A DNA stretch of 64,000 bases from Curvibacter sp. CHRR-16 (GTDB lineage: Bacteria; Pseudomonadota; Gammaproteobacteria; Burkholderiales; Burkholderiaceae_C): contig NZ_JAHCSH010000006.1 in the NCBI RefSeq assembly GCF_018474005.1, positions 186,001 to 250,000 of the forward strand, given 5' to 3'. Positions 36,468-45,786 of the stretch are shown here, piece by piece (the first letter of the stretch is position 1; each line of letters starts with the position of its first letter). The notes under the pieces are model-generated. The model ran no database searches. It had not been told where the DNA came from and saw nothing but the letters and a program-made list of their open reading frames with translations. The translations under genes were made by a program, and so were the position numbers.

Positions 36468-37451
36468 TCAGCGGGTGGGCTTGGTACCCAAGCGGGTTTT
36501 AATGCAAAGCTGCAAGAACAACTGCGCATGCTTGGTGCCGCTGCTCAGCTGATGCCAGCGACTAGGACGCAGTAAGTGCTTGGCTGTTTGCACAGCATCG
36601 GCTAGCAAGCTCAAACCAATATCCAGCAGTAGGCCATGCAAGCCATGGTTTTTGCGCATGTACAAGATTTCACTCTCCACTTGCAGGGCAGAAAGCTGCT
36701 TGCCACTTTTGGTAATGGCTCCGCTGCTTTTGGCACTCTCGCCGCCTAGGTGCACCACGGTGGTGTGGGGGTAGAAAACCACCTTCCAACCGGCCTTTTT
36801 GGCTGCAAAGCAATGGTCTACCTCCTCAAAATAGAGGAAGTAGCGCGGATCAAAAAGGCCTACTTGGTCAATCACCTCTTTGCGCACCAAGTAATAGCAG
36901 CCGACAACCCAATCGCACTCGCGCACGCTGGCATGATCCCAATCCATGTCATCAACTAGCTGGGTGCTGGGAAACAGCTTATTCAACCCAGTGCGCTGTA
37001 CAAACAAGTTCCACGGCGTAGGAAAGAAACGTGCACAGGGCTGCAAGCCACCATCCGCCCCCTCCAGCCGAACCCCCAAAATGCCGCAGCGGGGATTCTG
37101 ATCCATGTAGGCAACGGTTTTTTGCAATGTGTCTGGGGACACAAAAGCATCGGTATTCAAAAGCAACACATAACGGCCGTGCGCATGTGCCAAGGCTTGG
37201 TTGTTGGCACGGCCAAACCCTACGTTATGGGTGTTCTCTATGAGTACATCGTGAGGAAAATGCTGCTGAATGTAGGCCGCAGACTGATCGGATGAAGCGT
37301 TGTCTACAAAAATGCATTCAACCGATAAACCTTGGCTTGCTGTTTGGAGTTTTCCAACAGCTTCGCCCAGCAAATGGGCGGTGTTATAGCTGACGATGAT
37401 GGTGGATACGTCTACCACTGAGAACCTGACTTGATATGTGACGCCTACCAT
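36468..37451 (-). CDS. Glycosyltransferase family 2 (rhamnosyltransferase-like)
   Basis: 327 residues from ATG 37451; GTG starts slightly downstream (before VSTIIVSYN) are conceivable. GT-A motifs: STIIVSYNTAHLLGEAV, FVDNASSDQSAAYIQQ, VGFGRANNQALAHAHGRYVLLLNTDAF, and CDWVVGCYYLVRKEVIDQVGLFDPRYFLYFEEVDHCFAAKKAGWKV, the dTDP-rhamnosyltransferase (RfbF/RfbN) pattern. First gene of the six-gene overlapping minus-strand block. Divergent from the flippase; only 36 bp separate the two starts, so promoters may overlap the coding regions. Confidence 0.9.
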   Translation of the reverse strand: MVGVTYQVRFSVVDVSTIIVSYNTAHLLGEAVGKLQTASQGLSVECIFVDNASSDQSAAYIQQHFPHDVLIENTHNVGFGRANNQALAHAHGRYVLLLNTDAFVSPDTLQKTVAYMDQNPRCGILGVRLEGADGGLQPCARFFPTPWNLFVQRTGLNKLFPSTQLVDDMDWDHASVRECDWVVGCYYLVRKEVIDQVGLFDPRYFLYFEEVDHCFAAKKAGWKVVFYPHTTVVHLGGESAKSSGAITKSGKQLSALQVESEILYMRKNHGLHGLLLDIGLSLLADAVQTAKHLLRPSRWHQLSSGTKHAQLFLQLCIKTRLGTKPTR

Positions 37452-37487
37452 TATGATCGAAGCATTCAAGACACTAGAACAACAACC

Positions 37488-38852
37488 ATGACAGGGAATA
37501 GAACGCTCAAGCAGCGCATCATCCAAGCGGGCATTTGGACCATAGGGGGGCATGCATCAAGCCAAGCACTGCGTCTGCTTAGCAACCTGCTGATGACACG
37601 CCTGCTGATGCCAGAAGTTTTTGGTGTCATGGCTATTGCACAAGCATTCCTCATCGGCCTGTCACTATTTACCGATGTGGGACTTAGCCAAAACATAGTC
37701 CGCAGCCATCGCAGCACAGAAACCCGCTTTGTTAACACCGTCTGGACACTGCAAGTATTGCGCGGTGCCTTTCTATGTTTGCTTTGCATAGGGCTCGCCT
37801 TGGGACTGTATGTGCTGGCTCATTTAGGGCTATTCCCGGCTGGCAGCGTATACACACACCCTCAACTACCAGGTGTTTTGGCCATACTGTCACTCAATAC
37901 ACTGGTGACTGGCTTTGAGTCGACTAATTTGGCAATGGCCAGCAGGAGTTTGAATGTACGCTTAGTTACCTCGTTAGAGCTTTGCAGCCAATTAACTGCC
38001 TTATTGTTTATGGTGACATGGGCATACTTCTCACCATCCATATGGGCGCTTGCCGCTGGCTCGGTCGTTGGGGCCAGCACCAGAATATCGCTAAGCCACC
38101 TAGTTGCGCCAGGGATAAGAAACCAATTCGCCTGGGACAAAGCCGCTGTACATGAGGTACTGGACTTTGGAAAATGGATATTTATTGGCTCTATTATTGG
38201 CTTCATCGTGATGAATGGTGATAAGTTCATACTAGGAAGCCTTACCAGTGCTGCATCACTTGGCATCTTTTCATTAGCCGGCTTTCTTATCAGTGCAATA
38301 CAGCAAGTTTTTTCAAAACTTGCTGGCAGCGTTGCTTTCCCAACATTCTGTGAAGTGGCCCGAACCCACCCAGAAAAGTTGCAAGAAAAATATTACAAAA
38401 TACGCCTGCCAATTGATGTTTTAAGTTTATTTTTGGCCGGCCTTCTTTTTTCCGCCGGCCATATTGTGGCAAATATTTTGTACGACCATCGCTATGCAGA
38501 TGTGGGTCACATACTTGAAATCATGAGCATTTGTTTGCTTGAAATTCGCTATAGCATTACTGGACAAGCACTGTTAGCACTGGGACACTCCAGAATAATC
38601 ACACTTTTAACATCCATACGATTGCCTATAATTATTTTTTCCATCCCGGTTGCTTACTATTCCTATGGAATAGAAGGTGCCGCATGGGTTTCTGGCGGCA
38701 ACAGCTTGGCAACCATTCCACTCCTCTTGTACTTTGCTTATAAACACAAGCTCCTTGATGCAAAAAAAGAGTGCATGACATTACCAATCATAATAATTGG
38801 CTATTTATCTGGCTCACTGGCCAGCTCGACATATAACCTTATGGTTAAATAA
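37488..38852 (+). CDS. Polysaccharide flippase (MOP superfamily, Wzx-like)
   Basis: 454 residues from ATG 37488, about twelve predicted membrane spans. N-terminal LKQRIIQAGIWTIGGHASSQALRLLSNLLMTRLLMPEVFG is characteristic of Wzx/RfbX-type translocases, which move undecaprenyl-linked repeat units from the cytosolic to the periplasmic face. The coding sequence becomes clearly more AT-rich than the flanking metabolic genes toward its 3' end, as is frequent for Wzx genes. Followed after five bases by a GT2 gene in the same unit. Confidence 0.9.
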   Translation: MTGNRTLKQRIIQAGIWTIGGHASSQALRLLSNLLMTRLLMPEVFGVMAIAQAFLIGLSLFTDVGLSQNIVRSHRSTETRFVNTVWTLQVLRGAFLCLLCIGLALGLYVLAHLGLFPAGSVYTHPQLPGVLAILSLNTLVTGFESTNLAMASRSLNVRLVTSLELCSQLTALLFMVTWAYFSPSIWALAAGSVVGASTRISLSHLVAPGIRNQFAWDKAAVHEVLDFGKWIFIGSIIGFIVMNGDKFILGSLTSAASLGIFSLAGFLISAIQQVFSKLAGSVAFPTFCEVARTHPEKLQEKYYKIRLPIDVLSLFLAGLLFSAGHIVANILYDHRYADVGHILEIMSICLLEIRYSITGQALLALGHSRIITLLTSIRLPIIIFSIPVAYYSYGIEGAAWVSGGNSLATIPLLLYFAYKHKLLDAKKECMTLPIIIIGYLSGSLASSTYNLMVK

Positions 38853-38857
38853 ATCAT

Positions 38858-39763
38858 ATGCCACTCGTTTCAGTAGTTCTATCCATCTACAACGGCGAGA
38901 AATATCTTGCACAGGCAATTGACTCTGTTTTGCAGCAAGATTTAAAGGGCTTTGAATTATTGTTAGTCGACGATGGCAGTTCAGATGGAAGTCTAGGCAT
39001 CATTCGCCAATATGAAAAGCAGGATACCCGGTGTCGTGTTTTGACAGGGCCCAACCAAGGTTTGATTGGCAGCCGTAACCTTGGTATAAGCCAAGCGCGT
39101 GCTGAACTCGTGGCATTAATGGATCAAGACGATATTTGCATGCCAAACCGGCTGTCCAAACAGTTGCGCTATATGAACGACCACCTTGAATGTGTGGTTG
39201 TAGGCTCCAAAGTGCTGCTTATTGACCCCGATGGTGAGCCTATTGCACCCATGCTTTTGGGTGAAACGCACGAAGCTATTGATGCAGCCAATATGTCGGG
39301 GCGTGGTGGTGCCATCGTTAATCCCAGCTCGATGCTGCGCAAGTCAGCTTTTCTTGCTGTGGGCATGTATCCCAAGGACTTTGTGCATGCCGAGGACATT
39401 GACATGTTTCTGCGTTTGGCTGAAGTGGGACGTGTTGCCAATATTCCAGATATCTTGCTGCACTATCGCCAGCACCTTGCAGGCACGGGTTACCAGCACA
39501 GGCAAAAGCAACAAGCATCTGCCATAGCCGCAGTGCAAGCCGCCTGCCAACGGCGAGGACTTGTGTTCAACGCTCACGAACTGGCAATTACAGCGACAAA
39601 CGAGGTAGTAGTCATTGGAGACGTGTACGCCAAATGGGCTTGGTGGGCACTCGATGCGGGTTATGTTAGGACTATGCGCAAATATGCATTCAGAGCGTGG
39701 CTGACTGCGCCCTATAAAACGACCTATATCAAGCTTATGCTTTGCGCCTTGCGTGGACACTAA
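38858..39763 (+). CDS. Glycosyltransferase family 2
   Basis: 301 residues. Typical GT-A start PLVSVVLSIYNGEKYLAQAIDSVLQQ, then LLLVDDGSSDGSLGIIRQYE and VALMDQDDICMPNRLSKQL (DQDD metal motif), plus GGAIVNPSSMLRKSAF and HAEDIDMFLRLAEVG. No strong membrane segment. Acts on the EPS repeat; sugar not readable. Five bases after the flippase stop and overlapping region to the epimerase start (five-base gap), so co-transcribed. Confidence 0.9.
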   Translation: MPLVSVVLSIYNGEKYLAQAIDSVLQQDLKGFELLLVDDGSSDGSLGIIRQYEKQDTRCRVLTGPNQGLIGSRNLGISQARAELVALMDQDDICMPNRLSKQLRYMNDHLECVVVGSKVLLIDPDGEPIAPMLLGETHEAIDAANMSGRGGAIVNPSSMLRKSAFLAVGMYPKDFVHAEDIDMFLRLAEVGRVANIPDILLHYRQHLAGTGYQHRQKQQASAIAAVQAACQRRGLVFNAHELAITATNEVVVIGDVYAKWAWWALDAGYVRTMRKYAFRAWLTAPYKTTYIKLMLCALRGH

Positions 39764-39767
39764 CCCG

Positions 39768-40751
39768 ATGCAAAACAGCATTACAAATACTGCAGCGCCT
39801 ACCTGCTTGGTACTCGGTGCCAGAGGTTTTATTGGCTCTCATCTCACTGATGCCTTATTGGCTCATGGTGCCCATGTGCGTGCATTCGATCGCCCCGGAA
39901 TTCAAACCGTAAAAGGGGCCGTGGAAGACAAGCGCCCGGGCCTGACAGTGCTGGAGGGTGACTTGGTGAGCACCAAAGACATTGAAGCTGCACTGGAGGG
40001 AGTGGACGTGTGCTACCACCTTGTCTCCACCACACTGCCACGCTCATCCAACCTAGACCCCGCTTACGACATTGAAACCAATTTACTTGGCACATTGCGC
40101 TTACTCGATGCAGCCGTACGCCAAAAAATAAAGCATGTGGTGTTTACGTCGTCAGGCGGCACGGTGTATGGCAACCCTATCGCAACGCCAATCGCCGAAA
40201 CCCACCCGACAGAGCCAACCTGCTCATACGGGATCATGAAGCTGGCTATAGAAAAGTATCTGGCGCTCTACCAGCAGCTGCATGGCTTAGGCAGTACAGT
40301 GTTTCGACTGGCAAACCCCTATGGGGAGCGACAACGCATTGAGGCCAGCCAAGGTGCTGTAGGTGTTTTCTTGGGCAAAGTGCTGCGCCAAGAAACCATA
40401 GACATATGGGGGGACGGATCTATCGTCCGCGATTATTTGCACATCTCGGATGTGATTAGCGCCCTGCTCCTTCCCACCATAAAGCCCCCAACCTCGCATG
40501 GTATGCATGTGTTCAATATTGGTTCAGGCCAAGGACAATCGATCAACGAATTGATTGACACCATTCGTGCTGTGACAGGCCAAACAACTGACGTTCGCTA
40601 CCTGCCTGGTCGTGGGTTTGATGTACCTGTGAATGTCCTGGACATTTCAAGAGCCAAGACGGTGTGGGATTGGCAACCACACATTACGCTGAAGGCAGGC
40701 ATTGCTCGCACATGGCAATGGATGCAGACCGAATACATGGATAAACGATGA
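39768..40751 (+). CDS. NAD-dependent sugar epimerase/dehydratase
   Basis: 327 residues from ATG 39768; a GTG at 39753 would overlap the previous gene. Extended SDR: Rossmann motif LGARGFIGSHL, Ser/Thr motif FTSSGGTVYG, catalytic pair in SYGIMKLAIEKYL, then RLANPYGERQR and VFNIGSGQGQSINEL. Likely a UDP-sugar 4-epimerase or similar nucleotide-sugar modifying enzyme feeding the glycosyltransferases. The stop overlaps the following GT4 by four bases. Specific substrate not inferable. Confidence 0.88.
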   Translation: MQNSITNTAAPTCLVLGARGFIGSHLTDALLAHGAHVRAFDRPGIQTVKGAVEDKRPGLTVLEGDLVSTKDIEAALEGVDVCYHLVSTTLPRSSNLDPAYDIETNLLGTLRLLDAAVRQKIKHVVFTSSGGTVYGNPIATPIAETHPTEPTCSYGIMKLAIEKYLALYQQLHGLGSTVFRLANPYGERQRIEASQGAVGVFLGKVLRQETIDIWGDGSIVRDYLHISDVISALLLPTIKPPTSHGMHVFNIGSGQGQSINELIDTIRAVTGQTTDVRYLPGRGFDVPVNVLDISRAKTVWDWQPHITLKAGIARTWQWMQTEYMDKR

Positions 40752-41950
40752 ATTCCGCTCTCATAAAACTTGGCAATGCTTTGGCTTATTTGCGTGAACA
40801 CGGCCCACGGGAATTTGCAGATCGACTGCGATATGGCCCCAAGGCTGATCTCGTATCACGCTATGGCTACGCGCTGTTGGGTAATTTTGAGCAGCACCCA
40901 GATACCGCGGCTGCGCCAGCCAATACCGTGAATTGGTTTCTTTCTGGGTTCTCTGCCACGTCTGGCGGTCACATCAACATCATGCGCTTTGTGCACGCGC
41001 TGGAGGCCCGCGGCTATGAATGCCGCATTGTGATTGCGGAGGGGGAGTGGATGCGCGATGCGAACGCAGTGCGCCAGCAAATGATTCAAGCCTTCGGCCC
41101 TATGCAAGCACAGGTCTACCTGAGTGCGCAAACCGCCCCTCCCGCGTACGCCAGCATTGCGACGGGCTATGACACGGCTTATTACGTGCGTGCATTCACG
41201 TCTACCCACAAGAAATTTTATTTTGTACAAGACTTTGAGCCATGGTTCTCAGCGCCCGGCAGCAACCATACCTTGGCTGAAGCCACATATCGATTTGGTT
41301 TTATTGGGATAACTGCTGGCAACTGGTTGGCGGAGAAACTAGCAGCAGAGTACGGTATGGAAACCCACCCGTTTGGCTTTTCATACGACGAAACTCTGTA
41401 CACAAACCAAGCGCGCACAGAGCATGAAGAGAAACGCGTATTTTTTTATGCACGCCCTGAAACTGAACGCCGGGCATTTGAGCTAGGTGTGCTGGCACTG
41501 CATCTTGTTTACCAACAATGCCCCCAGCTAAAAGTGGTATTTGCTGGGGGTAACTTAGAGCGACAAAAGTTTTCTTTCCCATGTGAGGTGCATGGCAAAT
41601 TAAATGTGCGTGACCTCGGTGCCCTGTACAACAGCTGTGATGCAGCATTGGTGTTGTCGATGACCAATGCCTCACTTTTACCAGTGGAGTTAATGGCCTG
41701 TGGAACACCCGTGGTGAGCAACACGGGGGCGTGGGTTGAATGGCTACTCAATGGTGACAATGCACAACTCGCGTCTGCAGAGCCGCACGCATTGGCCTCT
41801 GCACTGCAGACCGTGCTGAAAGACAGCAACACGTGGCAGCGTCTTCATCGCGCAGGCTTAGCAACAGCGCAGCAAAACTCTTGGGGACAAGAGGCAGACA
41901 AAGTGGCAAATGCATTCAGCAGCCATGGGTGCAAGCCAGCAACTAGCTAG
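40748..41950 (+). CDS. Glycosyltransferase family 4 (WsaF/RgpF-like)
   Basis: 400 residues. The N-terminal half has NWFLSGFSATSGGHINIMRFVHALE and KKFYFVQDFEPWFSAPGSNHTLAEATYRF, resembling WsaF-type rhamnosyltransferases; the donor half has KRVFFYARPETERRAFELGVLAL, LKVVFAGGN and SLLPVELMACGTPVVSNTGAWVEWLL with the E-containing donor motif. Last gene of the plus-strand block, ending eight bases inside the convergent O-antigen-ligase-like gene. Sugar specificity (rhamnose) is only a family-level guess. Confidence 0.82.
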   Translation: MNSALIKLGNALAYLREHGPREFADRLRYGPKADLVSRYGYALLGNFEQHPDTAAAPANTVNWFLSGFSATSGGHINIMRFVHALEARGYECRIVIAEGEWMRDANAVRQQMIQAFGPMQAQVYLSAQTAPPAYASIATGYDTAYYVRAFTSTHKKFYFVQDFEPWFSAPGSNHTLAEATYRFGFIGITAGNWLAEKLAAEYGMETHPFGFSYDETLYTNQARTEHEEKRVFFYARPETERRAFELGVLALHLVYQQCPQLKVVFAGGNLERQKFSFPCEVHGKLNVRDLGALYNSCDAALVLSMTNASLLPVELMACGTPVVSNTGAWVEWLLNGDNAQLASAEPHALASALQTVLKDSNTWQRLHRAGLATAQQNSWGQEADKVANAFSSHGCKPATS

Positions 41951-43433
41951 TAAGTATCCGTGCTTTGGTGGCTTGAGCAATGGTTGCAGCCGCCAGACCA
42001 CCGAGTACCCAATACATAACCGGTATGAAGGTTATGCTGCTCACGGTGTAAATGGTAACCATAATGCAGAAAAATATGGCCATTAAATTTGCAGCCAAAG
42101 AAGAATACGCATTATTTCGAGAAAAAACAACTTTAGCCAAATCAACTAAAACCACAACAAAATAGCCAACAAACAAACAAAGCCCTATCAAACCACCAGA
42201 CAGCGTAACTGCAACATACGAATTAACAATATCAATAATGCCATTGGCTCTTAGCACCTGCAAGTCATCTGCCTCCATATAATCATTAGAGCCAAACCAC
42301 AGGCTTCTTTGGATCACAGGGAGTGCATTTTTCAGCAAATCCTCCCGATAGGTTACGGACATTGGATCAACACTGCCAATTAAAGGCAACTTATCCAACA
42401 ACTTCTGTCCTATTGGCGTCAACAAAAGAACAAAAATAGCCAACACTACAAATGGCAGTTTTTTTAATGCGTATTTTCTGAAATTCTCAGAAAGAAAAAA
42501 GAAAGCCAGCAAACCAGCAAAACATCCGACCCATGGACCACGAGAAACCGGGGCGTACAAACCCAGCAAAAACAAACCCAGCACAACCATTTGAATTTTT
42601 GTATTTTTAATGGATTCCGCAATATAAAACTGCAAAATGAAAGCCACAGCCATCAAAAAACCCAACACTATCGGCTGACCAGTACTAGCCAAAGCACGCA
42701 GGGAATCTTCCCGTCGCAAATAACCACCATAGCCCCACGCATCAACACCCAAGGCATAAGAAACACGCGAATACAAAAGCCAATGCTTGGCATACTCAAA
42801 AAAACCTATCAAACCCAGAACAACCAAACCAAGCAGGATCATTTTCAAGACATCCTCGATTTGACTCCTGTCACGCAAACACCTGCTAAAGACATAGTAG
42901 GGAATGACAATATCGACACACACCATAAAAAGCATGCGTATTGCTCCGGTAAAAGTCGTTTCACCGAACAATGGAACGGTCGCATACAAAACATAAAGCA
43001 GTAAGAATCTATCAATCCAAACAACTGCAGTGCTCTTTAATGGAGTTGACTCCTTGTATGCAGCATAAGCCATTGGCACAAAAACAACCAACACCATTAG
43101 CCGAAAATAATTTAAATCGAAAAAATAATTAACCAAGCCAAAACCAGGAATTTGCTCAGAAAACAGTGGTACGGCAAAGAGCACACATGCAGCCAGTGCG
43201 AGCGGGTTTTCGTCTTTCTTTCGAGCCCGCCAAAGAACATACGCCGTCAAAAGAACAAAAAGCCAAAAATTATGTGCAAGAAAGGCTGCACTGGTAATCA
43301 TGTACCAAGCGCGCACGCGCACAGGAAGCACCTGCCTGTTCAGCCCAAGCTCTGGTGCATACTTGTTGGCAAAGTAAAAAACAAAAGTGGCGATAAGCAT
43401 CACCACTATGTAAGCACGAAGTATTTCTGGCAT
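41943..43433 (-). CDS. O-antigen ligase/polymerase-like membrane protein
   Basis: 496 residues with at least ten hydrophobic spans and a large hydrophilic loop near residues 350-400 (LLDKLPLIGSVDPMSVTYREDLLKNALPVIQRS). The Wzy_C/WaaL family pattern VSRGPWVGCFAGLLAFF lies just before it, and FGSNDYMEA-like residues follow. It likely polymerises repeat units or transfers the glycan in the periplasm. Base composition is low in GC, as for many Wzy genes. It ends the minus-strand eps export operon: eleven bases after epsG. Confidence 0.82.
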   Translation of the reverse strand: MPEILRAYIVVMLIATFVFYFANKYAPELGLNRQVLPVRVRAWYMITSAAFLAHNFWLFVLLTAYVLWRARKKDENPLALAACVLFAVPLFSEQIPGFGLVNYFFDLNYFRLMVLVVFVPMAYAAYKESTPLKSTAVVWIDRFLLLYVLYATVPLFGETTFTGAIRMLFMVCVDIVIPYYVFSRCLRDRSQIEDVLKMILLGLVVLGLIGFFEYAKHWLLYSRVSYALGVDAWGYGGYLRREDSLRALASTGQPIVLGFLMAVAFILQFYIAESIKNTKIQMVVLGLFLLGLYAPVSRGPWVGCFAGLLAFFFLSENFRKYALKKLPFVVLAIFVLLLTPIGQKLLDKLPLIGSVDPMSVTYREDLLKNALPVIQRSLWFGSNDYMEADDLQVLRANGIIDIVNSYVAVTLSGGLIGLCLFVGYFVVVLVDLAKVVFSRNNAYSSLAANLMAIFFCIMVTIYTVSSITFIPVMYWVLGGLAAATIAQATKARILTS

Positions 43434-43444
43434 TGCTTGTTTAG

Positions 43445-44344
43445 TTATCCGCCAACATCAATTAATGGTGGATCATTGAGTACGGAGCCCACAATATTGA
43501 TTTGGCTTTGCTTTAGCTCCGCAACCAAACTATTGAAATCAGCAAGCTTGGTCTCGTTGGCGCGAGCAACCAGCATAGCGGCCCCTGCTTTGGCAGCCAC
43601 AATCATGGCGTCAGACCCTGTTGACGCAGATGGCGTGTCAATCAAGACAATGTCGTAACTTTTCCCTGCCCATTCCAATAACTGCTGCATGCTATCGCGA
43701 TTGAGCAATTCAAGCGGATTGGGTGGTACGGGCCCCGCTGGGATAACGTCTAAACCCGGCATAAAACTAATCGCTTTAAGCACCTGACTCACCTCAGCTC
43801 TTTCTGCCAATAGACTAGAAAAGCCCAAAGTGTTGTCCAGTTTAAAAAGGCTGTGCTGACGCGGATGGCGCATGTCGGCATCGATCAGCAGAGTTCTTTC
43901 CCCCATCTGTGCAAAGACGATTGCCAAATTGGCGGCTAGATAACTCCCCCCCTCTGCGCGTCCAGCACCGACTACTGCGAGTTGGGTGTTGGTGGCTTGA
44001 TCGAACCAGCGCAGTTTGAGTTGACTGCGAATCGCCCGCAGCTGATCCACCTCGGCACTGAAAGGCGCATATGCAGCCACTAGATCGGAGTGGGTTATGC
44101 GGCCGCTGCTGCGTGGCAAGTAGGCGTAGTCGTACTGGTATGACAGTGCATAACGGATATCGGCTTCACTGATGAGTCCAAGCTGTATTGCAGCCTCGCC
44201 GAAGCGAATTTTTTTAGCCCGTTGCAGCTCGGCTACCCGCTGCGCATCTGCTTTAGAAATGATGCCTGCGTCGACCAGAATGTCGCCCAATGGACGCTTG
44301 GTACGGTTTTCAACAGCAACCATGTCTTTTTCTGTTGTAGTCAC
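43445..44344 (-). CDS. epsG: Chain-length determinant ATPase/kinase EpsG
   Basis: 299 residues. N-terminal MshEN-like region (about 15-75: LGDILVDAGIISKADAQRV) precedes a bacterial tyrosine-kinase-type P-loop domain. The Walker A region reads GAGRAEGGSYLAANLA (126-141), so the usual GKT/S lysine is replaced, while Walker A' TLLIDADMRHP (151-161) and Walker B DIVLIDTP are intact. There is no C-terminal tyrosine cluster. It should partner EpsF in controlling polymer length at the inner membrane. The family from XrtB loci commonly shows Gly-Glu-Gly-Arg-type loops, so activity may still be possible. Overlaps epsF by four bases. Confidence 0.9.
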   Translation of the reverse strand: MTTTEKDMVAVENRTKRPLGDILVDAGIISKADAQRVAELQRAKKIRFGEAAIQLGLISEADIRYALSYQYDYAYLPRSSGRITHSDLVAAYAPFSAEVDQLRAIRSQLKLRWFDQATNTQLAVVGAGRAEGGSYLAANLAIVFAQMGERTLLIDADMRHPRQHSLFKLDNTLGFSSLLAERAEVSQVLKAISFMPGLDVIPAGPVPPNPLELLNRDSMQQLLEWAGKSYDIVLIDTPSASTGSDAMIVAAKAGAAMLVARANETKLADFNSLVAELKQSQINIVGSVLNDPPLIDVGG

Positions 44345-45774
44345 ATCAAATCTCCCATACGACTGGTTACTTCAAAGTCTTTGCGCTGTTTGCGTTGGGT
44401 AAAAAACTTCCGCAATAGCTGCAACTGCTTGCGCAAACCATAACCGGCACCTTGGCGGTCAATTACGCCCAGTACCGGCACTCCCTCAATTGCAATATCG
44501 CCGACAACACGTACTTTGCGGTTCAGCATTTCAAGACCTAAAGCGACAGCAAATGCTGCCCCCAAAGCTGCTGCCAAACTCGTTGCTAAATACTTGGGAC
44601 GATTGGGACGAGATGGCTCGGTCGGTTCTACTGCCGGACTCAAAATGGAAACGTTGGCTTGGTCCGCTTGCTTCTCCAAATTGAGTTGATTACTGCGCGA
44701 AAGAACAGAGTCATACATGCGCTTGGCAGCCTCTACGTCTTGCGTGAGCAGGGCAACTTGGTCGCGCTCCTCTTTCATAGAAAGTACACGCTCTTTTTGC
44801 GCTGCGATGGCCGCTTTCAATTCTGCTTCACGTAACGAGGCTGTGGTTTTGGCAACGCGTGTTACCCCAGATGCGCGAGCTATTTCACTGGCCAGTTGGT
44901 TTTTAAGTTCTGTCAACTGACTCTCAAGCTGCTGGCGCTGTGGGTGATTGGGGCCCAAGTTGACGCTCAAGGCGGCAAGAGAATTCTCTGTTTTATTGAT
45001 ATCGGCCTTCAACCCCTGAACCAAAGCACTGGTTTGCACATCAGGCGACAGGTCTGTACCCGATGTTTTTTGGCGGCTGGAAATGTCCATTTTCTCGCCC
45101 TGCAATGCAGCCAACTGGGCATTCAATGCATCCAGTCGCTGGCTTTCTGCGTCCACACGTTGATCCGATCCCGAGACGATATTCTTATCGCGCTGATATT
45201 CGGTCAAGCGCGTCTGTGCTTTATCAACCGCATCGCGCAAATTTTTGAGGCGATCCTCGAACCAATCAGCGTACTGGCGTACGGGCTCCACACGCAGGTC
45301 AATGACCAAATCCACGTAGGACTGGGCATACGTATTCACCACAGCAGTAGCAAACTTAGGATCTGCAGCCTCAAAGGTAAGGCGTATGACGTTACTGTTT
45401 CGCAGGGGCTCTACCGTCAGGCCACGACGCAGCAAGTTGGCGTAGTAATTCTCCAAGGGCGTGAGGCCTTTGGTCGCCTCTTTCCACTGGTCAACCAATG
45501 CAGGAGTCTCGGCAACTCGTAAACGCTTCACCACACCAATGGCGACACGCTCGCTCTGCAAAATAGAAACTTGGGTGGAAATATAGTTGCTAGCGATAGT
45601 GACTGAGCCAGCGATAGGATCGATGCGCGTATCGAGCAGAAGGTCTGTACTGGCTTGATAAGTTTTGGGGACAGTGAATGTGTAGGCGACACCACCGAGC
45701 AAAGCCACGACAAATGCCAACGCAGATAAATAGCGATGGGCAAAGAGTATCAGCAGAATTTGTTTGGGATTCAT
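44341..45774 (-). CDS. epsF: Polysaccharide co-polymerase EpsF (Wzz-like)
   Basis: 477 residues. Wzz-type organisation: N-terminal membrane span (LFAHRYLSALAFVVALLGGVAYTF), a periplasmic domain with DLLLDTRIDP and TFEAADPKFATAVVNTYAQSYVDL, a long coiled coil (about 160-370), and a second membrane span near residue 420 (YLATSLAAALGAAFAVALGLEML). Sets chain length with EpsG. Overlaps epsG by four bases and starts 12 bases after epsE. Confidence 0.93.
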   Translation of the reverse strand: MNPKQILLILFAHRYLSALAFVVALLGGVAYTFTVPKTYQASTDLLLDTRIDPIAGSVTIASNYISTQVSILQSERVAIGVVKRLRVAETPALVDQWKEATKGLTPLENYYANLLRRGLTVEPLRNSNVIRLTFEAADPKFATAVVNTYAQSYVDLVIDLRVEPVRQYADWFEDRLKNLRDAVDKAQTRLTEYQRDKNIVSGSDQRVDAESQRLDALNAQLAALQGEKMDISSRQKTSGTDLSPDVQTSALVQGLKADINKTENSLAALSVNLGPNHPQRQQLESQLTELKNQLASEIARASGVTRVAKTTASLREAELKAAIAAQKERVLSMKEERDQVALLTQDVEAAKRMYDSVLSRSNQLNLEKQADQANVSILSPAVEPTEPSRPNRPKYLATSLAAALGAAFAVALGLEMLNRKVRVVGDIAIEGVPVLGVIDRQGAGYGLRKQLQLLRKFFTQRKQRKDFEVTSRMGDLM

Positions 45775-45786
45775 GGCTGCCTTAAC

